NCBI RefSeq assembly: GCF_004295125.1
Contig: NZ_CP036170.1
Span: 1,979,501 to 2,043,500 of the forward strand
Source of the DNA: [Clostridium] scindens ATCC 35704
GTDB taxonomy: Bacteria; Bacillota; Clostridia; Lachnospirales; Lachnospiraceae
Reading direction: 5' to 3'
Length of the DNA stretch: 64,000 bases
Shown here: piece after piece, positions 21,249 through 30,659 of the stretch
Numbering within the stretch: the first letter of the stretch is position 1
Layout: each line of letters begins with the position of its first letter
Translations under genes and position numbers: made by a program
Notes under the pieces: model-generated
What the model was told of the DNA's origin: nothing
The model's database searches: none
Seen by the model: only the letters and a program-made list of their open reading frames with translations

Positions 21249-22349
21249 ATGAAATTAGGAATCGTGGGGTTACCCAATGTTGGAAAAAGTACATTATTTA
21301 ATTCATTGACGAAAGCAGGAGCGGAATCCGCCAACTATCCGTTCTGTACCATTGACCCTAATGTAGGCGTTGTAACCGTGCCGGATGAGAGACTGAATGT
21401 ACTGGGCGAGATGTATCACACCAAGAAGATCATTCCCGCGGCAATCGAGTTTGTGGATATTGCCGGACTTGTAAAAGGTGCATCCAAGGGAGAAGGCCTT
21501 GGCAACCAGTTCCTTGCCAATATTCGTGAAGTCGACGCGATCGTCCATGTGGTACGCTGCTTCGAAGACGGCAATATCGTCCACGTAGACGGAAGCATCA
21601 ACCCGCTGAGAGATATTGAGACCATCAACTTGGAATTAATTTTTTCAGATTTGGAAATACTTGAGCGTAGAATTGCAAAGACTACCAAGGTGGCAAGAAA
21701 TGACAAGACGGCTGCGAAGGAACTGGCTTTACTTGAAAAGATCAAGGCGCATCTGGAAGAAGGAAGACTTGCAAAGACTTTCGAGGGCGCTGAGGATGAG
21801 GAAGAACTGGCCTGGCTAACGGGATATAATCTGCTGACCTATAAGCCGGTGATCTATGCGGCGAATGTAGCAGAGGACGATCTGGCCGACGATGGCGCCG
21901 GAAACGTCGGAGTACAGGCTGTAAGAGAGTACGCCGGGAAAGAGCAGAGCGAGGTGTTCGTAGTCTGCGCTCAGATTGAGCAGGAGATTGCCGAACTGGA
22001 TGATGATGAGAAGAAGATGTTTCTGGAAGATCTGGGATTGGAAGAATCCGGGCTCGAGAAACTGATTAAGGCTAGCTACCGGCTCCTGGGGCTGATCAGT
22101 TATCTGACTGCCGGAGAGCCGGAGGTACGGGCATGGACCATTACCAAGGGCACGAAGGCGCCACAGGCAGCAGGGAAGATTCATACGGATTTTGAACGGG
22201 GCTTTATTCGGGCAGAGGTTGTCGCCTATGATGACCTGATTGAATGCGGAAGCCATAATGCAGCAAAGGAAAAGGGATTAATCAGGCTGGAAGGCAAAGA
22301 CTACGTCGTACAGGACGGAGATATCATGCTGTTCCGCTTCAATGTATAG
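21249..22349 (+). CDS. ychF: redox-regulated ribosome-binding ATPase YchF
   Basis: 366 residues, normal length. Obg-family G domain: GLPNVGKST (P-loop, residues 7-15) and [20 protein letters not shown] (G3/switch II); a coiled-coil insertion, then a C-terminal TGS domain ([20 protein letters not shown]). AAGGAGG lies 9 bases before ATG. It binds ATP rather than GTP and associates with ribosomes. It is the first intact chromosomal gene after the island and is followed 15 bp later by lgt. Confidence 0.97.
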   Translation: MKLGIVGLPNVGKSTLFNSLTKAGAESANYPFCTIDPNVGVVTVPDERLNVLGEMYHTKKIIPAAIEFVDIAGLVKGASKGEGLGNQFLANIREVDAIVHVVRCFEDGNIVHVDGSINPLRDIETINLELIFSDLEILERRIAKTTKVARNDKTAAKELALLEKIKAHLEEGRLAKTFEGAEDEEELAWLTGYNLLTYKPVIYAANVAEDDLADDGAGNVGVQAVREYAGKEQSEVFVVCAQIEQEIAELDDDEKKMFLEDLGLEESGLEKLIKASYRLLGLISYLTAGEPEVRAWTITKGTKAPQAAGKIHTDFERGFIRAEVVAYDDLIECGSHNAAKEKGLIRLEGKDYVVQDGDIMLFRFNV

Positions 22350-22364
22350 GAAGGAAGACCGAAG

Positions 22365-23231
22365 ATGCACAGAACTATTGATTTTCCGAATATAGGGATA
22401 CATCTTAAGTCAGTAGGCGATCACATTACTATATTTGGCTTTGACATCGCGTTTTATGGGATGATTATAGGACTAGGAATACTGACGGGGCTTTTGATTG
22501 CCGCGGCAGAGGCAAAAAGAAGCGGGCAGAATCCGGAGGATTATTTTGATCTGGCAATCTATGCGGTGATATTTTCCATCATCGGGGCAAGGCTTTACTA
22601 TGTGGCTTTCTCCTGGGATATGTACAAGGATGATCTGCTGAGCATCCTGAATATCCGTCAGGGGGGACTTGCAATCTATGGAGGCGTGATCGCAGCGGTA
22701 ATCACGGTATTTGTATTTGCAAGGGTCAAGAAGATGTCGGCGACGCTGATACTGGATACCGCAGGCCTCGGACTTGTAGCCGGGCAGATGATTGGACGAT
22801 GGGGCAACTTTTTTAACCGGGAAGCATTTGGCGAATATACGAACAGTTTTCTGGCTATGCGGCTCCCGGTAGATGCAGTCAGAGGCTCAGACATTACTGA
22901 ACTGATGCGCAAGAACATGGAGACGGTAAAAGGTGTATCCTATATCCAGGTACACCCCACTTTTCTCTATGAGTCGTTATGGTGCCTGATGGTTTTGATT
23001 ATCATGCTGATATACAGAAAGCATAAGAAGTTTAACGGCGAGGTATTCCTGGTCTATCTGCTTGGATATGGCTTGGGACGATTCTGGATCGAGGGACTCA
23101 GGACAGACCAGTTGCTGATCCCGAAGATCGGGCTTCCGGTATCCCAGATACTGGCAGGAGTGCTGGTGGTAGTATCGCTGGCGCTTATTATCTATAAACG
23201 AATTGAATTGAAAAAAGTAGAGAAGGAATAA
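22365..23231 (+). CDS. lgt: prolipoprotein diacylglyceryl transferase Lgt
   Basis: 288 residues with about seven membrane helices. The Lgt signature RWGNFFNREAFGEYT is at about 145-160, with HPTFLYES and a C-terminal GRFWIEGLRTDQL (conserved Arg/Glu). It transfers diacylglycerol from phosphatidylglycerol to the lipobox cysteine of lipoproteins such as the sugar-binding protein in this window. It starts 15 bases after ychF and a terminator follows. Confidence 0.96.
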   Translation: MHRTIDFPNIGIHLKSVGDHITIFGFDIAFYGMIIGLGILTGLLIAAAEAKRSGQNPEDYFDLAIYAVIFSIIGARLYYVAFSWDMYKDDLLSILNIRQGGLAIYGGVIAAVITVFVFARVKKMSATLILDTAGLGLVAGQMIGRWGNFFNREAFGEYTNSFLAMRLPVDAVRGSDITELMRKNMETVKGVSYIQVHPTFLYESLWCLMVLIIMLIYRKHKKFNGEVFLVYLLGYGLGRFWIEGLRTDQLLIPKIGLPVSQILAGVLVVVSLALIIYKRIELKKVEKE

Positions 23232-23243
23232 AAGGATATCATA

Positions 23244-23306
23244 GATATCCCCTGCAAAGAATGCGAAGGCAATGTGCCTTAGGACTCTTTGCAGGGGATA
23301 TTTTCA
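23244..23306 (+). terminator. terminator after ychF-lgt
   Basis: GATATCCCCTGCAAAGA pairs with TCTTTGCAGGGGATAT (perfect long stem), followed by TTTTC. It also serves the convergent gene at 23319-23942. Confidence 0.85.
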
Positions 23307-23318
23307 TATAGGAATATG

Positions 23319-23942
23319 CTATCGTTTCAATATTGCCAGAATGATAAAGAGGGCGCCTCCTATAAAGGACAGATCCTTTGGGCATCGACTGCTGATCTTA
23401 CGCCCGAGGAACAGGCCGAGATAGGTGAAGGCCTCTCCCATGGAGAATGTGGCAGCCACCGTCAGAGGAACGGAGATCTTGAGGAATGCGGCCATCGTGC
23501 CTGCTATGAGACTGTCAATGGACATGGCAAGGGAAAAGAAGATGGCCTCCTTCCAGGACAGGCAGTGACTCTGGTCGGCATCTGCCTCCATAGGATCGCT
23601 GTAAATATTAATGATGAAACGTAACTGTGAAAACGTAAAATGTATATCTTTTCGGACTTCCTTATGGTGCCTGAGATACTGCCGGATGCTGGAGTCCGCC
23701 AGTTTCAGGCACCCAAGGAAGAGGAGGCTGAAAAAACAGATCTCACGGGTGAATGTCTCCGGGATGATCCGGTCAAGGAGATTGCCGAACAGCAGGGATA
23801 TGCCCAGGCATAGGCTGCATATCCCATTGACCGCAAGGATCTGCTTCCAGGAAAGCCGAACCTGGTTGGCGCCATATGCGGCGCTGGCAACAAAAGTGTC
23901 CAGACAAAGGGCAGAAACGAGAAGGAAAATATGAAGAAACAT
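23319..23942 (-). CDS. YtaF/MntP-family membrane protein
   Basis: 207 residues with about six membrane helices arranged as two three-helix repeats. The first repeat has LCLDTFVASAAYGANQVRLS and the second MSIDSLIAGTMAAFL; Asp within each first helix is typical of the MntP/YtaF group of putative metal exporters and sporulation membrane proteins. The metal is not determined by the sequence. It is convergent with lgt. Confidence 0.85.
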   Translation of the reverse strand: MFLHIFLLVSALCLDTFVASAAYGANQVRLSWKQILAVNGICSLCLGISLLFGNLLDRIIPETFTREICFFSLLFLGCLKLADSSIRQYLRHHKEVRKDIHFTFSQLRFIINIYSDPMEADADQSHCLSWKEAIFFSLAMSIDSLIAGTMAAFLKISVPLTVAATFSMGEAFTYLGLFLGRKISSRCPKDLSFIGGALFIILAILKR

Positions 23943-24071
23943 AATAACATGCCTTTTTCCCTATTATATTCAAAAAAAGTCGTTCCGACATAACCCGGGA
24001 TATATTTTGCGGAAGAAAATCATATATTTGCAGAGAAGATTCTTGTTCATAAGACGGAAAGTGGGCAAAAT

Positions 24072-25022
24072 ATGACGGTGGGGTACTATATTCTGATTTT
24101 CTTGTTTGGGCTGGTGCTCCTGGTATGGGGGAGCAGCCTGTTTGTAGACAGCGCTGTGTCTGTGGCCGGACGGCTGCATCTTCCTGAGGTGCTGATCGGG
24201 GCTACGATTGTAAGCCTGGGAACGACGCTTCCGGAAGTGTTGTTTTCAACCATGGCATCTGTGCGGCACCTTCCGGAAATGGCAATTGGCAATGCACTGG
24301 GCTCCATTCTGTGCAATACCGGATTTATTGCAGGAATGATGCTGGTTTTGCAGCCGATTTATCTGAATGGCAAGGCAGTGGCAAACGTCGTATCCGGGAC
24401 AGTGTTCCTGGGCTTGTCATTTGCGGTGTATGTAGCGGGCGCTGTCATGGAGCAGGGACTATCCAGGGCGACGGGTGGCATGCTTCTGCTCGTCTGTATT
24501 CTGTTTCTTGCTTATAATGTACGCAATGCTTATAGCCGGCAGCAGGAGGAGAAGGAGATGCATGCCCAGGAACAGGCCTTTGGAATCAGCGATATTATCC
24601 GGCTTGCGCTGGAAGCGGTAGTGATCTATATCGGCGCCAGCATGCTGGTGGAAGTAGGGCCGAAGCTTGCCAGGGCTTTTGGCGTCCCGGAAATGATCAT
24701 TTCTCTTATATTCGTGGCCTTAGGAACCTCTCTGCCGGAACTGGTCACATCCCTTATGGCTCTTAGAAAGAAGCATGCATCCCTGTCTATGGGAAACATC
24801 ATAGGAGCGGATATTCTGAATTTTGTGATGGTGGGGGGGCTGTCGGCGGTCATCTGCCCGATCCCGTTTCAAGAGAGTATTTTGAAATTAGAACTGCCGG
24901 TTATCTTTTTCATGCTGTTTATACTGTGCATTCCATCCATTACCAGGAAGAAGGCTGGCAGGCTGCAGGGGCTCCTTCTGCTGGGAAGTTATATCCTGTA
25001 TCTGGCAGTTCTGGCGGCATAA
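24072..25022 (+). CDS. calcium/sodium exchanger family protein
   Basis: 316 residues, about ten membrane helices in two inverted repeats. Alpha-repeat motifs LIGATIVSLGTTLPEVLFS (about 43-61) and ISLIFVALGTSLPELVTSL (about 213-231) carry the conserved acidic residues of the CaCA superfamily (YrbG/CaxA type), and GNALGSILCNTGFI and GNIIGADILNFVMV are the matching asparagine motifs. It is predicted to exchange Ca2+ for Na+ or H+. It stands alone, and the ribosome site is weak. Confidence 0.92.
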   Translation: MTVGYYILIFLFGLVLLVWGSSLFVDSAVSVAGRLHLPEVLIGATIVSLGTTLPEVLFSTMASVRHLPEMAIGNALGSILCNTGFIAGMMLVLQPIYLNGKAVANVVSGTVFLGLSFAVYVAGAVMEQGLSRATGGMLLLVCILFLAYNVRNAYSRQQEEKEMHAQEQAFGISDIIRLALEAVVIYIGASMLVEVGPKLARAFGVPEMIISLIFVALGTSLPELVTSLMALRKKHASLSMGNIIGADILNFVMVGGLSAVICPIPFQESILKLELPVIFFMLFILCIPSITRKKAGRLQGLLLLGSYILYLAVLAA

Positions 25023-25121
25023 GGTGGTTTTTTCTTGGAAAGAAGTAACCATGATTTGTGCAATATTACTAAAAAGATAAGGTAAAAATATAGCTACGCA
25101 ACTAAGGTAGTTGGAAAAGGA

Positions 25122-25179
25122 TGAAAGAACTTTCAGAAGGATTCAAGTTGCTTGAAAATAAAAACAATGCTGTTATACT
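25122..25179 (+). promoter_or_regulatory. promoter and operator-like palindromes of the sialic acid operon
   Basis: TTGAAA (25152-25157), 16-bp spacer, TATACT (25174-25179) is a good sigma-A promoter, 33 bases before the nanE ATG. A perfect palindrome TGAAAGAACTTTCA (25122-25135) lies 16 bp upstream of the -35 element, and a second palindrome TTCAAGTTGCTTGAA (25142-25156) overlaps it. They are candidate sites for the operon's RpiR-type regulator. Confidence 0.7.
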
Positions 25180-25211
25180 AAAGTCAGAAAAGACAAGGAA
25201 GGTGCACAAAA

Positions 25212-25901
25212 ATGAATGAGAGAGTGAGTAATCTACAGGGGAAATTAATTGTATCCTGTCAGGCGCTGCCGCACGAACCCCTACATTCTTCTTTTATCAT
25301 GGGAAGAATGGCTGTTGCGGCCAAAGAAGGCGGAGCGGCAGGCATCCGTGCCAATACAAAGGAAGATATTAAGGAGATACAGTCACAGGTCGATCTTCCG
25401 GTCATAGGCATCGTAAAGCGTGATTACGAAGGGAGCAAAGTATATATCACGCCAACCATGAAGGAGATTGATGAGCTGATGGAAGTAGGGCCGGAGATCA
25501 TCGCAGTGGACGCGACGTCTGACCTTCGCCCGGGTAATATAACGATCGACCAGTTCTTCGGACAGATCAAAGAGAAATATCCTGACCAACTTCTTATGGC
25601 TGACTGCTCTACCATCGAAGAGGCAATTCATGCAGATGAGCTTGGGTTTGACTTTATCGGAACGACAATGGTAGGGTACACAGATCAAAGCAAGGGCGAT
25701 CGGATAGAGGAAAATGATTTTGAAATATTGCGCAAAATCGTATCCAATGTAAAGAATAAGGTCATTGCAGAAGGCAATATCAATACGCCGCAGAAGGCCA
25801 GGCGCGTAATCGAGTTGGGGGCATTCAGCGTTGTTGTAGGCTCCATCATCACAAGGCCGCAGTTGATTACCAAGTCATTTGCCGAGGAATTAGAGAAATA
25901 A
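25212..25901 (+). CDS. nanE: N-acetylmannosamine-6-phosphate 2-epimerase NanE
   Basis: 229 residues, a (beta/alpha)8 barrel. Conserved motifs: LIVSCQALPHEPLHSS (start), IGIVKRDY, IAVDATSDLRPG, ADCSTIEEA and IAEGNINTP. It converts ManNAc-6-P to GlcNAc-6-P in the cytoplasm, the step before NagA. Ribosome site AAGGAAGGTG lies before ATG. It is the first gene of the operon. Confidence 0.96.
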   Translation: MNERVSNLQGKLIVSCQALPHEPLHSSFIMGRMAVAAKEGGAAGIRANTKEDIKEIQSQVDLPVIGIVKRDYEGSKVYITPTMKEIDELMEVGPEIIAVDATSDLRPGNITIDQFFGQIKEKYPDQLLMADCSTIEEAIHADELGFDFIGTTMVGYTDQSKGDRIEENDFEILRKIVSNVKNKVIAEGNINTPQKARRVIELGAFSVVVGSIITRPQLITKSFAEELEK

Positions 25902-25951
25902 GAACATTATAACATTACATAAAAATAAAAAATGAAAAGGAGAAGAGAATT

Positions 25952-26872
25952 ATGAGAGACTTAGACAAGTACAAAGGTGTCATTCCTGCATTCTATGCAT
26001 GCTATGACAAAGAAGGAAACATCAGCCCCAAAGGTGTGCAGGCACTTACCAGATATTTTGTGGAAAAAGGGGTAAAAGGAATCTATGTAAACGGATCTTC
26101 CGGAGAGTGCATCTACCAGAGCGTGGAGGACAAGAAGATTGTCCTTGAGAATGTGATGAAGGCGGCAGAAGGAAAACTGACGGTCATCGCTCATGTTGCA
26201 TGCAATAACACTAAGGATAGCCAGGAACTGGCGCGCCATGCGGAAAGCCTTGGAGTCGACGCGATTGCGGCAATCCCTCCGATCTACTTCCATCTGCCGG
26301 AATATGCCATTGCGCAGTACTGGAATGAAATTAGTTCTGCCGCACCGAATACAGATTTTGTAATCTATAATATTCCGCAGCTTGCAGGTGTCGCGCTTAC
26401 CATGGGCCTGTTTGAGGAAATGAGAAAGAACCCAAGAGTGATCGGCGTTAAGAATTCCTCTATGCCGGTGCAGGATATCCAGATGTTCAAGCAGGCGGCG
26501 GGAGAAGACTATATTATCTTCAACGGTCCGGACGAGCAGTTTATGAGCGGCCGCGTGATCGGAGCAGAAGGAGCGATCGGAGGTACTTACGGGGCGATGC
26601 CAGAGCTGTTCCTTAAACTGGACGAGCATGTGAAGAATGGAGAGATTGAAAAGGCAAGAGAACTTCAGCATGCGATCAATGCGATCATCTATAAGATGTG
26701 CTCTGCCCATGGAAATATGTATGGGGTGATTAAGGAAATTCTTAAGAAGAATGAGAATCTGGAACTTGGCGGGGTCAGGAAGCCGCTGCCCTCATTGATA
26801 GACAGCGACATGCCGATCGTAGAAGAGGCGGCCAGAATGATCTGCGAAGCGAAAGATAAATATCTGGCATAA
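25952..26872 (+). CDS. nanA: N-acetylneuraminate lyase (DapA/NanA family)
   Basis: 306 residues. Family features: VNGSSGECIYQS (substrate-binding loop, about 48-59), active-site Tyr in VIYNIPQLAG (about 140), Schiff-base Lys in VIGVKNSSMP (about 168). It cleaves Neu5Ac to ManNAc and pyruvate. Dihydrodipicolinate synthase has the same fold, but the GSSGE motif and the nan operon context favour NanA. AAAAGGAG precedes ATG. Confidence 0.94.
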   Translation: MRDLDKYKGVIPAFYACYDKEGNISPKGVQALTRYFVEKGVKGIYVNGSSGECIYQSVEDKKIVLENVMKAAEGKLTVIAHVACNNTKDSQELARHAESLGVDAIAAIPPIYFHLPEYAIAQYWNEISSAAPNTDFVIYNIPQLAGVALTMGLFEEMRKNPRVIGVKNSSMPVQDIQMFKQAAGEDYIIFNGPDEQFMSGRVIGAEGAIGGTYGAMPELFLKLDEHVKNGEIEKARELQHAINAIIYKMCSAHGNMYGVIKEILKKNENLELGGVRKPLPSLIDSDMPIVEEAARMICEAKDKYLA

Positions 26873-26919
26873 TATAAGCCAGCCCGGACACGAATGAGAG
26901 AGTTTTAGGAGGAAAAGAC

Positions 26920-28425
26920 ATGCAAGGCTTTACAGTAATTGATTTGGTTATTTTGATCGTATATCTGGCGGCAGTCCTGTTCGCCGGCCTTCACTTCGCG
27001 AAGAAGGAGATGAAGGGGAAGGAGTATTTCAAGAGTGACGGCACCGTGCCGTGGTGGGTAACGTCCGTATCTATCTTTGCAACCCTGCTTAGTCCGATAT
27101 CTTTCCTGTCGCTTGCGGGAAACTCCTATGCAGGAACATGGATCATGTGGTTCGCCCAGCTGGGCATGCTGCTGGCAATTCCGCTTACCATCAAGTTCTT
27201 CCTGCCAATCTACAGCAAGCTGGATATTGATACGGCGTATCACTATCTGGAATTAAGATTCGGAAGCAAAGGACTTCGCGTACTAGGCGCTGTTATGTTT
27301 ATCATCTACCAGGTGGGACGTATGTCTATCATCATGTACCTGCCGTGCATGGTATTGGGAAGCCTGACTGGCATCAGCGTGAATCTGCTGATTATCATTA
27401 TGGGAGTCATCGCAATCATTTATTCCTACACAGGCGGATTAAAGTCCGTACTTTGGACAGATTTCATCCAGGGATCTGTATTGCTGATCGGCGTTACATT
27501 TGCGCTGGTATTCCTTCTTTCACATATTGACGGAGGAATTGGAGCCATCTTCACAGCATTTACTGCAGAACACAAATTCCTGGCAGTTGACCAGCCCATC
27601 TTTGATATCAATATATTAAAAGACAGCGTTTTCATTATGATTGTGGGCGCAGGATTTAATACGATGGGCTCTTATGTATCCAGCCAGGACATCGTACAGC
27701 GTTTTACAACAACGACAGATACAAAGAAACTGAATAAGATGATGCTGACAAACGGAGCGTTATCTATCTTTATTGCTACTGTATTCTACCTGATCGGTAC
27801 AGGACTGTATGTATTCTACCAGCAGAACGCACTGCCGCCGGCAGCAGCGCAGGATCAGATCTTTGCATCCTACATCGCGTTTGAACTTCCGGTAGGCATC
27901 ACGGGACTTTTGCTGGCGGCCATCTACGCAGCATCCCAGTCTACGCTGTCAACAGGCCTTAATTCTGTGGCAGCCAGTTGGACCTTGGATATTCAGGCAA
28001 GGCTTAGCAAGAAAGAGTTAAGTTTTGAGAAGCAGACCAAAATTGGACAGTATGTTTCCCTGATTGTCGGAATCTTCTCTATCGTGGTAGCCATGGTTCT
28101 GGCAAACGGCGGGGTTAAGTCCGCATACGAATGGTTCAACGGATTTATGGGACTGGTACTTGGAATCCTGATAGGAACATTTATCCTGGGGGCATTTACA
28201 AAGGTAGCGAATACTTTTGGGGCAACCCTTGCATTTATTGCTGCATCAGCGGTCATGGTTGGTATCAAGTACTTCGCTCCGGCAGGCTCCGTATCCATCT
28301 GGTCCTACTCCCTGATCTCCATCGCGGTATCCTTAGTCGTAGGCATTCCGGCGAGCCTGATCTGGAGAAAGGTAAAGAACGATACATCCGTACCGGCTCC
28401 GAATACTACGGTTTTCAAAAAATAA
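26920..28425 (+). CDS. sodium:solute symporter, probable sialic acid transporter
   Basis: 501 residues, about 13 membrane helices, SSS family. Motifs: SVSIFATLLSPISFLSLAG (helix 1-2 region), QDIVQRFTTTTDTKKLNK and a later AASQSTLSTGLNSVAASWT with the Na+-site serines. It lies between nanA and yhcH, so it almost certainly imports Neu5Ac (or an anhydro form) with Na+. There is no ABC or TRAP transporter in the operon. GGAGG precedes the ATG. Confidence 0.92.
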   Translation: MQGFTVIDLVILIVYLAAVLFAGLHFAKKEMKGKEYFKSDGTVPWWVTSVSIFATLLSPISFLSLAGNSYAGTWIMWFAQLGMLLAIPLTIKFFLPIYSKLDIDTAYHYLELRFGSKGLRVLGAVMFIIYQVGRMSIIMYLPCMVLGSLTGISVNLLIIIMGVIAIIYSYTGGLKSVLWTDFIQGSVLLIGVTFALVFLLSHIDGGIGAIFTAFTAEHKFLAVDQPIFDINILKDSVFIMIVGAGFNTMGSYVSSQDIVQRFTTTTDTKKLNKMMLTNGALSIFIATVFYLIGTGLYVFYQQNALPPAAAQDQIFASYIAFELPVGITGLLLAAIYAASQSTLSTGLNSVAASWTLDIQARLSKKELSFEKQTKIGQYVSLIVGIFSIVVAMVLANGGVKSAYEWFNGFMGLVLGILIGTFILGAFTKVANTFGATLAFIAASAVMVGIKYFAPAGSVSIWSYSLISIAVSLVVGIPASLIWRKVKNDTSVPAPNTTVFKK

Positions 28426-28443
28426 GCCAAGGGAGAATAGAAA

Positions 28444-28893
28444 ATGATATTTGGAAATGTTGGGAATTTAAAAGAATTCCCGTATCTGGAAAGACAGGTA
28501 CAAGAGTGCTTTGCGTATTTTAAGAGCCACAATATGGCAGACTATGAAAAGGGAAGCCATGAGATTGACGGAGACCGGCTGTTTGTAAACGTTGTGGAAT
28601 ATACAACGACGACGCCGGAGGAGAGATTCTGGGAAGCCCATAAGAATTATCTGGATGTCCATGTGATGATCCGGGGCACAGAGCAGATTGATGTGAACTT
28701 CATACAGAATATGGAGCAGAAAGAATTTGTGGAAAAGGATGATTTTCTTCCGCTGGAAGGAGAAAAGAATGGCCATGTAATATTAAGAGATGGCGATTTC
28801 CTGGTCTGCTATCCAAGCGACGGACACCGGACTGCAATTGCGGTTAACGGCCCGGAGGGGATAAAGAAGGCAATTTTTAAAGTAAAGATATAA
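28444..28893 (+). CDS. YhcH/YjgK/YiaL family protein (NanQ-like)
   Basis: 149 residues, cupin-type DUF386 fold. EAHKNYLDVHVMIRGTEQID carries His residues that form the metal site, and AIAVNGPEGIKKAIFKVKI is the typical end. In enterics the homologue NanQ helps interconvert sialic acid anomers. It fits as the companion of nanA here. It is followed directly by a hairpin terminator. Confidence 0.9.
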   Translation: MIFGNVGNLKEFPYLERQVQECFAYFKSHNMADYEKGSHEIDGDRLFVNVVEYTTTTPEERFWEAHKNYLDVHVMIRGTEQIDVNFIQNMEQKEFVEKDDFLPLEGEKNGHVILRDGDFLVCYPSDGHRTAIAVNGPEGIKKAIFKVKI

Positions 28894-28902
28894 TCTGCGG
28901 CG

Positions 28903-28937
28903 AGGCAAACCAGAGAGACTCTCTGGATTTGCCTTTT
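28903..28937 (+). terminator. terminator-like hairpin inside the sialic acid operon
   Basis: AGGCAAA-CCAGAGAG pairs with CTCTCTGG-ATTTGCCT and a TTTTT run follows. No promoter was found between it and the next gene 25 bases on, so it may attenuate rather than end transcription. Confidence 0.7.
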
Positions 28938-28962
28938 TGCAGTATAGACGAGGTGACAGGAT

Positions 28963-29763
28963 ATGGACTTAGTGCTTTTAATTGGACAAAGTAATGCAAA
29001 AGGATGCGGGAATCCGGAAGAGAGCGAGGCTGCCTGCAGACATGCATGGGAATACCTGGAGAACTTTACCGGCCAGGCCCTCATTCCTATGGGGAGGACG
29101 CTTCAGCTGTCTGAGGGAAGAGGAACCATCGCCCCGGCATTTGCTAACCGTTATTATGACATTATGGGCGAAGACGTATGCGTCATTCATTACGCGGTGG
29201 ATGGCAGCAGGATTAAGAATTGGGTCCATGACAAGAATCATTTTCTTGACGCAGCCATGGAAAAGTTCCGGCATGCAGAAGCATATGTGGGAATGAGGGC
29301 GCCGATCGGGCGGAGATTCGCCATATGGATACAGGGAGAAAGCGATGGAAAGTACGGGACAGACCCCATCTATTATTTAGAACGCCTGAAAGAAATCGGA
29401 TGGATACTGAAAAAGGAATGCAAGATAGAAGAGACCTTCGTAAGCCGGACAGGAAGATGGCTTCCGGATGAAGAGAACCTGGCCCGGTGCCGCCGCATTG
29501 GGGCGGCCCAGGAGCAGGCATGCATGGAATACGACAATCTGATTCTTGTGAGCAAGATGGCATCCGCATTTTATGAAAAAGGACTGCTGCAGGACGAGGT
29601 ACATTACTGCATGAAGGCGCTGAATATGCTTGGCAGCGAGATTGCAGAAAATATAGGAATATACTATAATGAGAAAAGAAGGCCCGTGCTTGAAGAGACA
29701 GATGATATGGAGCGGGCCAGAGAGGTTCTGAATATACTTAAAAAAGCAGAGGTATCGTTATGA
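28963..29763 (+). CDS. sialate O-acetylesterase-like SGNH hydrolase (DUF303 family)
   Basis: 266 residues without a signal peptide. The N-terminus MDLVLLIGQSNAKGCG carries the catalytic Ser (about residue 10), and WIQGESDG the oxyanion-hole/Glu motif; ProHis-type D..H near LLQDEVHYCMKAL supplies Asp and His. It probably removes O-acetyl groups from imported sialic acids before NanA. GAGGTGACAGG lies before ATG, and the stop overlaps the start of the kinase gene by 4 bases. Confidence 0.85.
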   Translation: MDLVLLIGQSNAKGCGNPEESEAACRHAWEYLENFTGQALIPMGRTLQLSEGRGTIAPAFANRYYDIMGEDVCVIHYAVDGSRIKNWVHDKNHFLDAAMEKFRHAEAYVGMRAPIGRRFAIWIQGESDGKYGTDPIYYLERLKEIGWILKKECKIEETFVSRTGRWLPDEENLARCRRIGAAQEQACMEYDNLILVSKMASAFYEKGLLQDEVHYCMKALNMLGSEIAENIGIYYNEKRRPVLEETDDMERAREVLNILKKAEVSL

Positions 29764-30647
29764 AGAAATATGTAAGCATTGACATTGGGGGAACAGAGAT
29801 CAAGTATGGACTCATCGATGAGGAGGGGCAGATTCTGACCCGGTCTAAGATGAAGACGGAGGCCTACAAAGGAGGGCCATCCATACTGGAAAAAGCGGTA
29901 AGAATCGTGGAGGCATACCAGGCGTCTGAAGAAATCAGCGGAATATGTATTTCAACGGCAGGTATGGTAGATACTGAAAAAGGAGAGATCTTCTATGCGG
30001 CGCCGCTGATTCCCCAATATGCGGGGACAGAATTTAAGGATACGATGATTCAGAAGTTCAGCCTGCCGTGCGAGGTTGAAAATGATGTGAACTGCGCAGG
30101 GCTTGCGGAATATATGTCTGGCGCGTCAAAAGGCACGAAGGCCTCGCTTATGCTGACCGTGGGTACAGGAATCGGCGGATGCATCATCATAGACGGGAAA
30201 GTCTACCATGGCTACAGCAGCAGCGCCTGCGAGATTGGGTACATGCTCATGGACGGCAGCGATTTTCAGACGCTTGGCGCAGCAAGCATCCTGTCAAAGA
30301 AGGTGGCTGCATGGAAGAATGAGCCCGAAGAACAGTGGGATGGATACCGGATATTCGAGGCGGCAAAAAAGGGCGATGAACAATGCTGCCGTGCGATTGA
30401 TGAGATGGCGGACGTGCTGGGCAAAGGGATTGCGAATATCTGCTATGTGCTGAACCCGGAAGTGGTGGTACTGGGCGGAGGAATTATGGCTCAGGAGGAG
30501 TACCTGGCAAAGAAGATTCGCGGCGCGGTGGACAAGTATCTGGTGGCAAGCATTGCGTCCCGCACGAGAATCGCATTTGCCAGGCATAGGAATGACGCGG
30601 GTATGCTCGGAGCATTCTATCATTTTAAAAGTCTTCATGCCAGGTAA
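29760..30647 (+). CDS. nanK: ROK-family kinase, probable N-acetylmannosamine kinase NanK
   Basis: 295 residues. ATP site VSIDIGGTEIKYGLID (residues 4-19), VENDVNCAGLAEY with the catalytic Asp, and LTVGTGIGGCIIIDG. The zinc-binding cysteine cluster found in many ROK proteins is absent (the region reads SSACEIGYMLMDGSDF), so it belongs to the zinc-less subgroup. Given nanE and nanA beside it, the likely substrate is ManNAc, giving ManNAc-6-P. Confidence 0.88.
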   Translation: MKKYVSIDIGGTEIKYGLIDEEGQILTRSKMKTEAYKGGPSILEKAVRIVEAYQASEEISGICISTAGMVDTEKGEIFYAAPLIPQYAGTEFKDTMIQKFSLPCEVENDVNCAGLAEYMSGASKGTKASLMLTVGTGIGGCIIIDGKVYHGYSSSACEIGYMLMDGSDFQTLGAASILSKKVAAWKNEPEEQWDGYRIFEAAKKGDEQCCRAIDEMADVLGKGIANICYVLNPEVVVLGGGIMAQEEYLAKKIRGAVDKYLVASIASRTRIAFARHRNDAGMLGAFYHFKSLHAR

Positions 30648-30659
30648 AGGGGATAACGA

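Noticed and set aside
23289-23934. Open frames on the plus strand opposite the YtaF/MntP-like gene
   Set aside because: They are shadows; the minus-strand frame has regular membrane helices and conserved Asp motifs.
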